The notes below the pieces were generated by a model. That model was not told where the DNA came from. It did not search any database and saw only the letters and a program-made list of their open reading frames with translations. Positions 52,486 through 63,815 of a stretch of 64,000 nucleotides of DNA are shown in pieces (position 1 is the first letter of the stretch; each line of letters begins with the position of its first letter). The position numbers were made by a program, and so were the translations under genes. Source of the stretch: an uncultured Clostridia bacterium (GTDB lineage Bacteria; Bacillota; Clostridia; Christensenellales; Aristaeellaceae); contig CANOHT010000002.1 in the NCBI GenBank assembly GCA_947565865.1, positions 1 through 64,000 on the forward strand. The letters run 5' to 3'.

Positions 52486-54639
52486 TCACTGTTCCATCAG
52501 CATGGCGTTGACGATCTCATTCATGCGGCGGACACACTGGTCGATGGACATGCCGCCGGACAGGTAGCGGTGGCCCAGGGCCAGCAGCTCGTCCAGGATA
52601 ACGGTGTGGGTGGCGAATGCCGGATCCAGCAAGGCAGAGGGCTCGGCGTAAATGGCGGGCACGACCTCCGTGCGGTAAAGGGTCAGCAGGGGCTCGTAGA
52701 CCGTCCAAGCATCAAGTTCCCCCGTCAGATTCTTCAAATTGATTTCGTCATAGAGGATCTTTTGGTCCAGCTGCTCCTTCACCGCCTCTGAGGTGGCGGC
52801 TTCCTTTTGGACTTGCAGCGCCGCGATGTGTGTCTGGTAGTACAGGATGTCCTCCGCAAATACATGCACGGGCTCAGCATCGGTGCAGTGCAGGGCACTG
52901 CTGTAGGCCTCCCGATGCTGTGCCACATACCGCAGGTAGGTCATGGCCTGCTCCTTGTGGGGAGCACGGGGATTCAAGATATAAACCATGCTGTCCACGG
53001 ACAGCGCACCGGGAGAATCAGCAAACACTGTAGGCGCGGCAACGATCGTTGCGTTGTTGTAACTGATGGTACTGCCCGACAAATCAAGCGTATAAGAAAG
53101 CGACTCGCCGCTGGCCCATCCTGTCAGGAAAGCAGAACCCTTTTCGCTATTTTCGCGCTGGGTCGCGTCAACGATCTTGCGCTCCACGATGCCGCGCAGC
53201 CGCTCCATCAGTGCCATGAAGGTCTCATTGTTGAAATCTACCTCCTGCCCTGCACGCAGCTGCTCACGGACGAAGGCGGTAATGATGGCGTCCGCGTAAT
53301 CGTTGCCCGACCAGCCCGTATTGGGGTCGCTCCACAACAAGGTACTGATGAGTGGAACGCCTGTGTTCAGCGGATGCTCGGGCCAGCTTTCCAGCAGGTC
53401 AAGGACTTCCGCCCAGCTGGCAGGAGCATCCAATTCCTCTACCAAAGAAAGGCTCTGTGTCCAGCCGCAGATGCGGGTACGGTTCAGCATGGCGTACAGC
53501 TGGCCGTCATAGGTCAGTGTCTCCGCGATGGCAGGATAAAACCGGGCAACATCGTTGATGAGCGTTTCATCCTCCAACGGAGCGGCGAACCCGCGCTCCA
53601 TCATAACGCGGATGCCTGCCGACAGCGGTAGATAGAACAAATCCACCTGCTCCCCGGTCTGGATGGCGGTATAGGCCTCTTCCACGCAGTAATGAGTGAA
53701 ATTCGGACGGTCAATAACGATTCCCGTGCTTTGGGAAAATGAAGCGTCGATGCCGTAGATCATGTTCTCCGTTCCCCAGATGGTCAGAGCGTTCTGCGGG
53801 CGCTCCAACGCATGCATGGACTGGAGATGGTAGGTGGCGTTGGGAAATTTCGTACAGTAATAGCCGCGGATATAGCCAGACTTTCCCGCATCCTTGGCGG
53901 AGTAGGGAAGGTTGCCCATCTTCTGCCGTTGACCATCCTGGAAGCGGATGAGGCTGGTATCCTCCACCCAGTACAGGGCACCTGTGGTCATGTCACAGGC
54001 CAGGCCAGCGCAATCAGTTGTGGGGATGGTCGTAACCGTGCCCAAGGACTGACCGTATGGATCGTAGGCGATGATGCTGTATTCATTGGGGTCGTTTGAG
54101 GAGGGCTGTAGCACCAGCAGCCGCGCATCCTCGGCAAGGGTCATGGCCCGAAAAGCCCCGTAGTTCATAAAGTGCGCCCCCTGCCCCGTGGAGAGGTCAT
54201 AGCGATATATGCCATCAGGGCGATACCCACCTGAAAATTTGATGCCCATGTAAAGTGCGTTGCCTACTACATATCCCTCGCCGAACTCCGTCACATTTTC
54301 AGCGATGTCAGCGATGGTGACCACCTTCGTGATCTGGCCATAGTTGTCAAAGGTGTAGACCGTATCCTCAAAGAGCGCGTATTGCTGGCCGTCGTTGGAG
54401 AAAAAGGGAGTCCACTGCCCTTCAAGGACAGTGGTGAATGTGTTCTTATCAGGTTGAAACTGGTTAATATGGGAATGGTAATCTGTTGTGCCTATCTCTT
54501 CTTGCCCAATAAACAGCAGCCCGTTAGCAACTGTCATGGATGAGGTAATTGTCTCAGATCTCTCCGAAAGGGCGGAGGTGCCCGCCAAAGTAATTATACT
54601 AACTATCACTGCAAAGAAAGAAAAAATACGTTGAAGCAT
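52486..54639 (-). CDS. Secreted propeller/solute-binding hybrid protein, copy 1
   Basis: This 717-residue protein has an N-terminal signal segment (FFAVIVSIITLAGTSALS). Residues of about 30-290 carry repeating beta-strand motifs such as ALYMGIK, GIYRYDLSTGQ and ALYWVEDTSLIRF, like a beta-propeller. From about 300 the pattern is that of ABC solute-binding proteins: VDLFYLPL, FYPAIAETLTYDGQLYA and AVDSMVYIL-like strands. I know of no named family. The ATG at 54639 follows AGGAGG by 8 bases; a GTG three codons earlier lacks spacing. It is the last gene of its operon and a tandem paralogue of 54771-56927. Confidence 0.75.
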   Translation of the reverse strand: MLQRIFSFFAVIVSIITLAGTSALSERSETITSSMTVANGLLFIGQEEIGTTDYHSHINQFQPDKNTFTTVLEGQWTPFFSNDGQQYALFEDTVYTFDNYGQITKVVTIADIAENVTEFGEGYVVGNALYMGIKFSGGYRPDGIYRYDLSTGQGAHFMNYGAFRAMTLAEDARLLVLQPSSNDPNEYSIIAYDPYGQSLGTVTTIPTTDCAGLACDMTTGALYWVEDTSLIRFQDGQRQKMGNLPYSAKDAGKSGYIRGYYCTKFPNATYHLQSMHALERPQNALTIWGTENMIYGIDASFSQSTGIVIDRPNFTHYCVEEAYTAIQTGEQVDLFYLPLSAGIRVMMERGFAAPLEDETLINDVARFYPAIAETLTYDGQLYAMLNRTRICGWTQSLSLVEELDAPASWAEVLDLLESWPEHPLNTGVPLISTLLWSDPNTGWSGNDYADAIITAFVREQLRAGQEVDFNNETFMALMERLRGIVERKIVDATQRENSEKGSAFLTGWASGESLSYTLDLSGSTISYNNATIVAAPTVFADSPGALSVDSMVYILNPRAPHKEQAMTYLRYVAQHREAYSSALHCTDAEPVHVFAEDILYYQTHIAALQVQKEAATSEAVKEQLDQKILYDEINLKNLTGELDAWTVYEPLLTLYRTEVVPAIYAEPSALLDPAFATHTVILDELLALGHRYLSGGMSIDQCVRRMNEIVNAMLMEQ

Positions 54640-54770
54640 GGCGGGCACCTCCTGAAAATTGGTTATTAGTTATGGTTGCCGTGCTGATCCATCACGACCT
54701 TTTTGCAGATAGTTGAATGTCCATCGAACCTCACCGATTTTCGATTTGCGCTCCGCCGACGGTGGGAAAG

Positions 54771-56927
54771 TCACTGTTCCATCAGCATGGCGTTGACGAT
54801 CTCATTCATGCGGCGGACACACTGGTCGATGGACATGCCGCCGGACAGGTAGCGGTGGCCCAGGGCCAGCAGCTCGTCCAGGATAACGGTGTGGGTGGCG
54901 AATGCCGGATCCAGCAAGGCAGAGGGCTCGGCGTAAATGGCGGGCACGACCTCCGTGCGGTAAAGGGTCAGCAGGGGCTCGTAGACTGTCCAAGAGTCAA
55001 CTCCTCCCGTCAAATTTTTCAAATTGATCTCATCATAGCCAATTTCTCGATCCAGCTGCTCCTTCACCGCCTCTGAGGTGGCGGCTTTCTTTTGGGCTTG
55101 CAGCTCCGCAATATGCGTCTGATAGTACAGGATGTCCTCCGCAAATACATGCGCTGGCACGGCATCGGCGCAGTACAGGGCACCGCTGCTTTTTTCCCGG
55201 TTTTGCGCCACATACCGCAGGTAGGTCATGGCCTGCTCCTTGTGGGGAGCGCGGGGGTTCAGGATATAGACCATGCTGTCCACGGACAACGCACCGGGAG
55301 AATCCGCAAACACCGTAGGCGCGGCAGCGATCGTTGCATTGAAAAAGCCAACACTTATCCCTGAGACATCGACTGAATAGTAAGGCGATTCACCGCTGCC
55401 CCATGCTGCCTGGAAGGCATATTCCGTTTCGCTGCTTTTTTCGCGCTGGGTCGCGTCAATGATCTTGCGCTCCACGATGCCGCGCAGCCGCTCCATCAGC
55501 GTTATGAAGGTCTCATCGCTGAAGTCTACCTCTTGGCCCGAGCGCAGCTGCTCACGAACGAAGGCGGTGATAATGGCGTCCACGTAATCGTTGCCCGACC
55601 AGCCCGTATTGGTATCAGGGAATAATGGTGTCATGATAAGAGGAACGCCGGTATTCAGCGGATGCTCAGGCCAGCTTTCCAGCAGGTCGAGGACCTCCGC
55701 CCAAGTAGCAGGAACATCCAGATCATCCGTTAAAGCAGAATGTTGATGCCAGCCGCCGATGCGGGTGCGGTTCAGCACGGCGTACAGCTGGCTGTCATAG
55801 GTCAGCGTCTCCGCGATGGCAGGATAAAAACGGGTAACATCATTGAGGAGCGTTTCATCCTCCAGAGGAGCGGCGAACCCGCGCTTCATCATGACGCGGA
55901 CACCTGCCGACAGCGGCAGATAAAACAAGTCCACCTGCTCCCCGGTCTGAACGGCGGTATAGGCCTCCTCCACGCAGTAATGAGTGAAGTTCGGGCGGTC
56001 AATGACGATGCCCGTGCTTAGAGAGAACGCCGCGTCAATGCCGTGCGTCATATTTTCTGTGCCCCAAATGGTCAGGGCGTCCTGATGGCGCTCCAAGGCC
56101 CGCATGGACTGCAAATGGTAGGTCAGGTTAGGAAAGCGTGTGCAGTAATAGCCGCGGATAAAACCGGCCCTTCCGGCATCATTGGCGGAGTAGGGAAGGT
56201 TGCCTATCTTCTGACGCTCTCCATCCTGGAATCGAATAAGGCTGGTTCCCTCCACCCAGTACAGGGCACCGGTGGTCATGTCACAGGCCAGGCCAGCACA
56301 GTCAGTCGTAGGGATAGTCGTGACCGTGCCCAGAGACTGGCCGTATGAGTCGTAGGCGATGATGCTGTATTCATTAGGGTCGTTTGGGGAGGGCTGGAGC
56401 ACCAGAAGACGCTCATCCTCAGCCAGGGTCATGGCCCGGAAAGCCCCGTAGTTCATAAAGTACGCTCCCTGGCCCGTGGAGAGGTCATAGCGGTATATCC
56501 CATTCGGGCGATGCCCACCTGGGAAACTGACGCCCAAGTAAAGTGAGTTGCCCGCCACATACCCACCGCCGAGTTCTGTCACGTTTTCCGCGATGTCGGC
56601 GATGGTGGTAATCTTCGTGGTCTGGCCGTTGCTGTCAAAGGTGTAGACAGTATCCTCAAAGAGTGCGTATTGCAGGCCATCATTGGAGGAAAAGGGTATC
56701 CAGTCCCCTTCAAGGACAGTGGTAAACGTATTCAAGGCAGGCTGAAACTGGTCAACGTGGATACGGTACCCTGTTGGGGTCAGGTCATATTGGAACAAGA
56801 ATAACTGCCCATTGGCAACAGCAATGGTCACAGTATCAATTTGAGTTTCTTCTGAAAGGGCGGAGGTGCCCGTCCGCGTCAATGTAAAAACCAAGGCAAC
56901 CAGGAACGAAGCAATGCGATGGTACAT
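54771..56927 (-). CDS. Secreted propeller/solute-binding hybrid protein, copy 2
   Basis: This 718-residue protein is the paralogue of the copy at 52486-54639, offset by 2285 bases. Signal segment: IASFLVALVFTLTRTGTSALS. Domain order is the same: propeller-like strands, then a binding-protein-like half with FYPAIAETLTYDSQLYA. The last 200 or so bases of the two genes are identical, silent sites included, while the first halves differ more, which suggests recent gene conversion. CGGAGG lies 8 bases before the ATG. The Cys-rich gene lies 33 bases upstream, in the same operon. Confidence 0.75.
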   Translation of the reverse strand: MYHRIASFLVALVFTLTRTGTSALSEETQIDTVTIAVANGQLFLFQYDLTPTGYRIHVDQFQPALNTFTTVLEGDWIPFSSNDGLQYALFEDTVYTFDSNGQTTKITTIADIAENVTELGGGYVAGNSLYLGVSFPGGHRPNGIYRYDLSTGQGAYFMNYGAFRAMTLAEDERLLVLQPSPNDPNEYSIIAYDSYGQSLGTVTTIPTTDCAGLACDMTTGALYWVEGTSLIRFQDGERQKIGNLPYSANDAGRAGFIRGYYCTRFPNLTYHLQSMRALERHQDALTIWGTENMTHGIDAAFSLSTGIVIDRPNFTHYCVEEAYTAVQTGEQVDLFYLPLSAGVRVMMKRGFAAPLEDETLLNDVTRFYPAIAETLTYDSQLYAVLNRTRIGGWHQHSALTDDLDVPATWAEVLDLLESWPEHPLNTGVPLIMTPLFPDTNTGWSGNDYVDAIITAFVREQLRSGQEVDFSDETFITLMERLRGIVERKIIDATQREKSSETEYAFQAAWGSGESPYYSVDVSGISVGFFNATIAAAPTVFADSPGALSVDSMVYILNPRAPHKEQAMTYLRYVAQNREKSSGALYCADAVPAHVFAEDILYYQTHIAELQAQKKAATSEAVKEQLDREIGYDEINLKNLTGGVDSWTVYEPLLTLYRTEVVPAIYAEPSALLDPAFATHTVILDELLALGHRYLSGGMSIDQCVRRMNEIVNAMLMEQ

Positions 56928-56960
56928 GACGGACACCTCCGTTTTTGTTACATTACTTGA

Positions 56961-57236
56961 TTATGGCCGACCAGTATGCTGATTATGTTGATTGTATACA
57001 GTCCTTGTATGACTATAAGTATGGCCATTTACACAATTATCAACACGCCTCATGTTACAATGAACTGTACCATTGGCAAGCGTTGTAGTTAAAATGCACT
57101 TCCACTGCCCCACTTTGCACACTCCACCACATTTTTCACAAGTGTAGATTTCATCATACGCCAGCGCAGCACCAATCACGGTCAGGGCCAGGGCAAAACA
57201 AAGCACCAGGGCAACGATACGCTTATGATTCAACAT
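56961..57236 (-). CDS. Small secreted Cys/His-rich protein
   Basis: This 91-residue protein has a clear signal peptide (HKRIVALVLCFALALTVIGAALA). The mature part has CEKCGGVCKVGQWKC and two more cysteines, then a His-rich tail (NGHTYSHT, NQHNQH), suggesting bound metal or disulfides. AAAGGATTG lies before the ATG at 57236; the frame is open back to 57311. I do not recognise a family. It is the first gene of the operon with the two hybrid proteins. Confidence 0.7.
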   Translation of the reverse strand: MLNHKRIVALVLCFALALTVIGAALAYDEIYTCEKCGGVCKVGQWKCILTTTLANGTVHCNMRRVDNCVNGHTYSHTRTVYNQHNQHTGRP

Positions 57237-57310
57237 GGTAACAATCCTTTCTGTCGGTGGATGGACAGTCAATCTGCGGTGTGCTATCATCCAAGGGTCC
57301 TTGCAGAACA

Positions 57311-57397
57311 TCACGGCTTGAACGCCGTGCGCCGGCCAGCGCGTTTTGCAGGGATTTTTACCTGCCGATGGCGAAGCAGGTCAGAAAACGCAGTCAT
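57311..57397 (-). CDS. Possible 28-residue leader peptide
   Basis: A GAGGTGAATCT site lies before an ATG at 57397. The frame codes for a basic peptide (MTAFSDLLRHRQVKIPAKRA...) and ends in TGATG, overlapping an in-frame ATG of the downstream secreted-protein gene. It lies directly under the strong promoter at 57435-57463. It may be a leader or just a chance frame. Confidence 0.3.
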   Translation of the reverse strand: MTAFSDLLRHRQVKIPAKRAGRRTAFKP

Positions 57398-57434
57398 AGA
57401 TTCACCTCACCTGTGCCATGGGTCTGTTTATATT

Positions 57435-57463
57435 ACTATACCGTATATAGCAGATTATGTCAA
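57435..57463 (-). promoter_or_regulatory. Strong promoter of the secreted-protein operon
   Basis: On the minus strand, TTGACA (57458-57463), exactly 17 bases, then TATAGT (57435-57440). It drives the Cys-rich protein and both hybrid genes, with a leader of about 190 bases. A palindromic core (CTATATACGGTATAG) lies between the hexamers and could be an operator. Confidence 0.8.
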
Positions 57464-57497
57464 TGAAAAATGTGGTTTTAGGTAAAGTTTTTAACAA

Positions 57498-57538
57498 AAA
57501 TAACATCGGAGCGGCCTGCCGGGCAAGCTGCTCCGATG
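57498..57538 (-). terminator. Terminator of clpB
   Basis: On the minus strand CATCGGAGC (57530-57538) pairs with GCTCCGATG (57504-57512) and a T-rich tail (TTATTTTTG) follows, 16 bases after the clpB stop. On the plus strand the same stem is followed by CTTTTT. Confidence 0.8.
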
Positions 57539-57553
57539 CTTTTTGATACTGTT

Positions 57554-60154
<2,601 letters not shown>

Positions 60155-60190
60155 AGCGGTACCTCCCGTGAAGGCAGAATCTTGTCACTT

Positions 60191-60246
60191 CTTGACTTTC
60201 TTTGACCTTCGCAGTGCTATTGTACTACGCAATTTTAATTTGTCAA
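60191..60246 (-). promoter_or_regulatory. clpB promoter with CtsR-like operator
   Basis: On the minus strand: TTGACA (60241-60246), 16 bases, TACAAT (60219-60224), then GGTCAAA-GAA-AGTCAAG (60191-60207), a near match to the CtsR heptad repeat (GGTCAAA-NAN-GGTCAAA). The operator sits just past the start of transcription, where CtsR would block it. Confidence 0.8.
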
Positions 60247-60468
60247 GGGGTTCAAGCCTATTTGACAAAAATTTTCTGACCTTCCCTGATATATGAGAGC
60301 GCCCTTGGCCATCCCCGGGCAGAGCAAAAAGATGAAGAAAGCCAAGCCATTCATTCCGTATATGTGCATTTCATTCCGTTTTGTGGGATGGATGCACTTT
60401 TCTGTTTATCATATATTTTAAATGGGGACAGGGAAAAGCCCCTAAAATGGAGAGGAGACTGTACTATT

Positions 60469-62949
60469 ATGAGAAAAATCGCGTTGCTCTTGGTTCTCGT
60501 CATGATGGTTTCCTGTGTCGGCGCTTTCGGGTTGGCGGAAGATCCCGTCATCAAGGAAAGTGCTTCTGGCTTCTATTACATTGAGGCCGAGGGCAACCGT
60601 CCGCGTCTGAGCGCCGCATCCGCGGATAGGTTCTTTCAGGTAGATGGCGAGTGGTTCAAGGACATGAACGGCAACGGCGAACTGGACGTTTATGAAGACT
60701 GGCGCCTGGACAAAGAAACCCGTGCCTGGGATGTGGTAGGGAAGATGAGCCTGGAAGAGAAGGCCGGCACCCTCGTTTTCTCGGGGATTGGTGGCAAGAA
60801 CGGCTCGGTAGCCACCGATTTTTCGGGCGACGGCACTGGCGGCGGCAATCGGGATTACAATAATGAAGAGCTGTATACCAGCCATGAAGTGATGTATACG
60901 CTCGATGGCGTCAACTACTGCCCCATGCCCTTCCAGATCCAGGATATGCATGTGACTACCTACATTGCTGCGCTGACAGGTATGCCCAAGGATCAGCTGG
61001 ATGTGCTCAACCGCATTCAGACCATCGCTGAGGATACCGCACTGGGTATTCCCGTCACCTTCTCCGGCGACCGCAGCTACAACACTTGGGGCGGCATGAT
61101 CGACATGCCCCACTATGCTTTCGGTGTGGCCCATGATCCTGAACTGCTCTACAACCTGGTGTCCGAGTACGCCAAGGAAGGAGCGGCGATCGGCTATCAG
61201 CAGGTGTTCCATGGCTATGGCAATGAGATCGGCTCCTTCTATGGCGACGATCCCAACTACATCGCTGAAATGTCTGCCATCGAAACGAAAGCCTACAATG
61301 ACTACAACTTCCAGGCCCATTCCAAGCACTTTATCGCCCGGGGCGGCCGCAGCAACTACGCTGGCGCCAAGTCCCCTGCCGATTTGCTTGATTCCTGGCT
61401 GGTGGGCTGGAAGGCCGTGGTGGATGCCGGCACCGAATGGGTCATGACCAACAACAATCAGGGCATTACGGGCGGCGGTTTGCAGACCTATATGGACAGC
61501 GCCACCTATGCTCTTCTGCGTGATCATCTGGGGTACGATGGCGTTATCTGTCTGGACTGGCCGCTGGATATTGCCTCGCTCATGCAGCAGACCGGCGTCA
61601 CCCCTGACGGCACGGATGTGTCCACGCTTTCCGCGGTGGAACGCTATGCCTTGATTCTGAACACTGGAGTCGATATGTTCTCTGCCCTGGGGGTTGTTCC
61701 CGGCACAGACATCGAAGCGTATTCCGACAGCGGTTTCCGCCGCGCTTTCCCTGATCTCATTGCCCAGACCGTGACGGATAAGCTGGTGACGGAGGAAGAT
61801 TTCAATTATCATGTGTTCCGCGTGATACGCAATAAGATGGGACAGGGGCTGTTTGAGAATCCCTACCACGATTGGGAGGAAGCGTTGGCCCTCATCAGCA
61901 ATGGTCAATACACCACGGATTCACCCATTCCCCTGAACAACGACGAGATCGATCAGTATCGCCGCCCCGAAATCAAGGAAATGGAAGAAAAACTGATGGT
62001 CAAGTCCACCATCATGTTCAAAAATGACGGCATCCTGCCCTTGAACGCGGAAGCAAAAGTGTATCTCGACTCCAACTGCAACAGCAAGGATAACCTCACC
62101 GCTGCTATCGAAAGCAAGGCGACCGTTGTGGAGGAACTGACGCAAGCGAACGTTGCCGTATTCCATGTGTCCAGCTTCAACGATGCCTATGAACTGATGA
62201 TCGAAGACGCTCAGGCTGCGAACGTGCCCGTCGTCATCATCTTTGAAGGCACTGTATCCTCCGAGCCTGCGCTGCGCCAGTTCATTGACGCCAACGCTCT
62301 GCTGATGCAGACTTACAATAACACGCCGGATCATGGCTCCTCTACCGGCTCCTTCTACCGCTACGTCAAGCCTTCCATCACCGTTGAAATGCTTTTTGGC
62401 GAGAAAGAACCCGCTGGCAAGTCGCTTTACGAGTTGGGGTACGAAGCCTCTGCCAAAGCTCTGTCCTGGGGCGAACTGCAAGATGACATCGGTGTTTCTG
62501 ATGAAGTACGGCTGTATATGGCGATGCTGGCAAAGGAAAATCCGAACATCGACATGCCTAACAATTTGGGCGATGTGATCGTTACCGATGGTTTCGGTAT
62601 TGAGTACAGCAAACCCGCCGATATCCAGCTGAGCCTGCTCACGCTCCCGCGGATGGTGGAAGAGAAAGAAGTGGAAGGCTCCTCTGGCGGCACACAGCTC
62701 CAGACCACTGTCAGCACCATCATTCCCAAGGCCGGTGAGCCCTTCAAAATCAGCTTTGTTGCCAAGAACGACGGCGAGGGCGACGGGCTGATCACTGTGC
62801 CCGTGCTGGCCAATGGTGAAGTGGTGGCTGAGAAGATTGTTGGACTGACTGCCGGTCAGTTCCGCGTGATCACAGTTTATGTTACCTTGGAAGCCGGCGA
62901 ATACACCTTGACCGTGGGTGATATGAGCAGCAACATTGTTGTGGAATGA
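60469..62949 (+). CDS. Secreted glycoside hydrolase family 3 enzyme
   Basis: This 826-residue protein has a signal peptide (RKIALLLVLVMMVSCVGAFGLAEDP), with likely cleavage after the GLA. The GH3 N-domain carries HSKHFIARGG (KHF motif) and YDGVICLDWP with the likely nucleophile Asp363. The alpha/beta sandwich has the motif VKSTIMFKNDGILPLN, and a C-terminal fibronectin-like domain ends the chain. It probably removes terminal beta-glucose, beta-xylose or similar residues outside the cell. GAGGAG precedes the ATG. It has its own divergent control from clpB. Confidence 0.9.
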   Translation: MRKIALLLVLVMMVSCVGAFGLAEDPVIKESASGFYYIEAEGNRPRLSAASADRFFQVDGEWFKDMNGNGELDVYEDWRLDKETRAWDVVGKMSLEEKAGTLVFSGIGGKNGSVATDFSGDGTGGGNRDYNNEELYTSHEVMYTLDGVNYCPMPFQIQDMHVTTYIAALTGMPKDQLDVLNRIQTIAEDTALGIPVTFSGDRSYNTWGGMIDMPHYAFGVAHDPELLYNLVSEYAKEGAAIGYQQVFHGYGNEIGSFYGDDPNYIAEMSAIETKAYNDYNFQAHSKHFIARGGRSNYAGAKSPADLLDSWLVGWKAVVDAGTEWVMTNNNQGITGGGLQTYMDSATYALLRDHLGYDGVICLDWPLDIASLMQQTGVTPDGTDVSTLSAVERYALILNTGVDMFSALGVVPGTDIEAYSDSGFRRAFPDLIAQTVTDKLVTEEDFNYHVFRVIRNKMGQGLFENPYHDWEEALALISNGQYTTDSPIPLNNDEIDQYRRPEIKEMEEKLMVKSTIMFKNDGILPLNAEAKVYLDSNCNSKDNLTAAIESKATVVEELTQANVAVFHVSSFNDAYELMIEDAQAANVPVVIIFEGTVSSEPALRQFIDANALLMQTYNNTPDHGSSTGSFYRYVKPSITVEMLFGEKEPAGKSLYELGYEASAKALSWGELQDDIGVSDEVRLYMAMLAKENPNIDMPNNLGDVIVTDGFGIEYSKPADIQLSLLTLPRMVEEKEVEGSSGGTQLQTTVSTIIPKAGEPFKISFVAKNDGEGDGLITVPVLANGEVVAEKIVGLTAGQFRVITVYVTLEAGEYTLTVGDMSSNIVVE

Positions 62950-62960
62950 TTTCATCCTTA

Positions 62961-62992
62961 ATGCAGGGGAGGATAAAATGCCTCCCCTGCAT
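62961..62992 (+). terminator. Stem-loop downstream of the GH3 gene
   Basis: A perfect 12-bp stem (ATGCAGGGGAGG with CCTCCCCTGCAT) and an 8-base loop begin 11 bases after the stop. It has no T-run, so it may protect the mRNA end; a true terminator follows at 63009. Confidence 0.6.
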
Positions 62993-63008
62993 GAGGTGCT
63001 TATAACGA

Positions 63009-63037
63009 GCATTTTCTAAGAAGAAATGCCCGTTTTT
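63009..63037 (+). terminator. Intrinsic terminator after GH3
   Basis: A short stem (GCATTTTCT with AGAAATGC, slightly imperfect) is followed by CCGTTTTTG. It separates the GH3 gene from the LytTR regulator promoter. Confidence 0.65.
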
Positions 63038-63043
63038 GTTTGT

Positions 63044-63072
63044 TTGACGCTCCATCCTTTTTTTGTTATGAT
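63044..63072 (+). promoter_or_regulatory. Promoter of the LytTR two-component unit
   Basis: TTGACG (63044-63049), exactly 17 bases, then TATGAT (63067-63072), about 30 bases before the regulator start codon. Confidence 0.7.
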
Positions 63073-63104
63073 GATGCTATGGAACATGATGGGAGGCTTT
63101 TCGT

Positions 63105-63815
63105 ATGGCATATCGCATCGCGGTGGTGGACGACGAGCCAATTCTGCTGGAAAAAATCTGTCTCCTGTCGAAAAAAATTCTGGAGCAGCGCGGCTGCGCC
63201 TGTGAACTGTTTCCCTTCTCCAGTGCTATGACGCTGGACAGTTATTTATACGACGCTTTCCTGCTGGATATCGAAATGCCGGAAATGGATGGAGTCAGCC
63301 TGGCCCGCCGTCTCCGGCAGAATGGATACATGTGTCCGCTGCTGTTTGTTTCCGCGGTGGAATCCCGCGTTTTTGAAGCCATGCAGGTACAGCCCCTGCG
63401 TTTTATCCGAAAAAGCTTTTTGGACGCGGATCTGCGCGAGGGACTGACCGCCCTGTCCGATCACTTGAACCGATTCGGTGCAGATACGCTCATTCTGCGG
63501 GATCATCATTCAGCAATCGCGCTGCCGACGAATCGCATTCTGTATGTGGAAAGCTCAGGAAAAGCCCAGGTGGTGGTTCTGCAAGAGGGAAAGCAGAAGA
63601 CACATCTATCCATGCAGGAGCTGGAAAAAACGCTTTCACCCAGAGGGTTTTATCGCATCCACCGCTGCTATCTGGTGAATCTCAGCGCGATCTTCCGTAT
63701 CGACCGGCAAGAGGCGCTGCTCAAAAACGGCGAGCGCCTTCCTGTCAGCCGTGGCAAGTCAGAGGAAGTCAAGAACAGATTGGAGGTGATGATCTTTCAT
63801 GGACTGGATGGTTAG
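63105..63815 (+). CDS. LytTR-family response regulator
   Basis: This 236-residue regulator has a receiver domain (MAYRIAVVDDEPILLEK, phosphoacceptor Asp55 in FLLDIEMPE) and a C-terminal LytTR DNA-binding domain (IALPTNRILYVESSGKA, and FYRIHRCYLVNLSAI). Members (AgrA, LytR) control virulence, bacteriocin or cell-surface genes, often with a six-helix sensor kinase, as here. GGGAGG lies before the ATG. Its stop overlaps the start of the next gene by 17 bases. Confidence 0.92.
   Translation: MAYRIAVVDDEPILLEKICLLSKKILEQRGCACELFPFSSAMTLDSYLYDAFLLDIEMPEMDGVSLARRLRQNGYMCPLLFVSAVESRVFEAMQVQPLRFIRKSFLDADLREGLTALSDHLNRFGADTLILRDHHSAIALPTNRILYVESSGKAQVVVLQEGKQKTHLSMQELEKTLSPRGFYRIHRCYLVNLSAIFRIDRQEALLKNGERLPVSRGKSEEVKNRLEVMIFHGLDG

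Noticed and set aside
60495..60540. Lipobox reading of the GH3 signal peptide (MVSC)
   Set aside because: The Cys is followed by more hydrophobic residues and a better peptidase I site (FGLAEDP) matching the binding protein at 41.3 kb.
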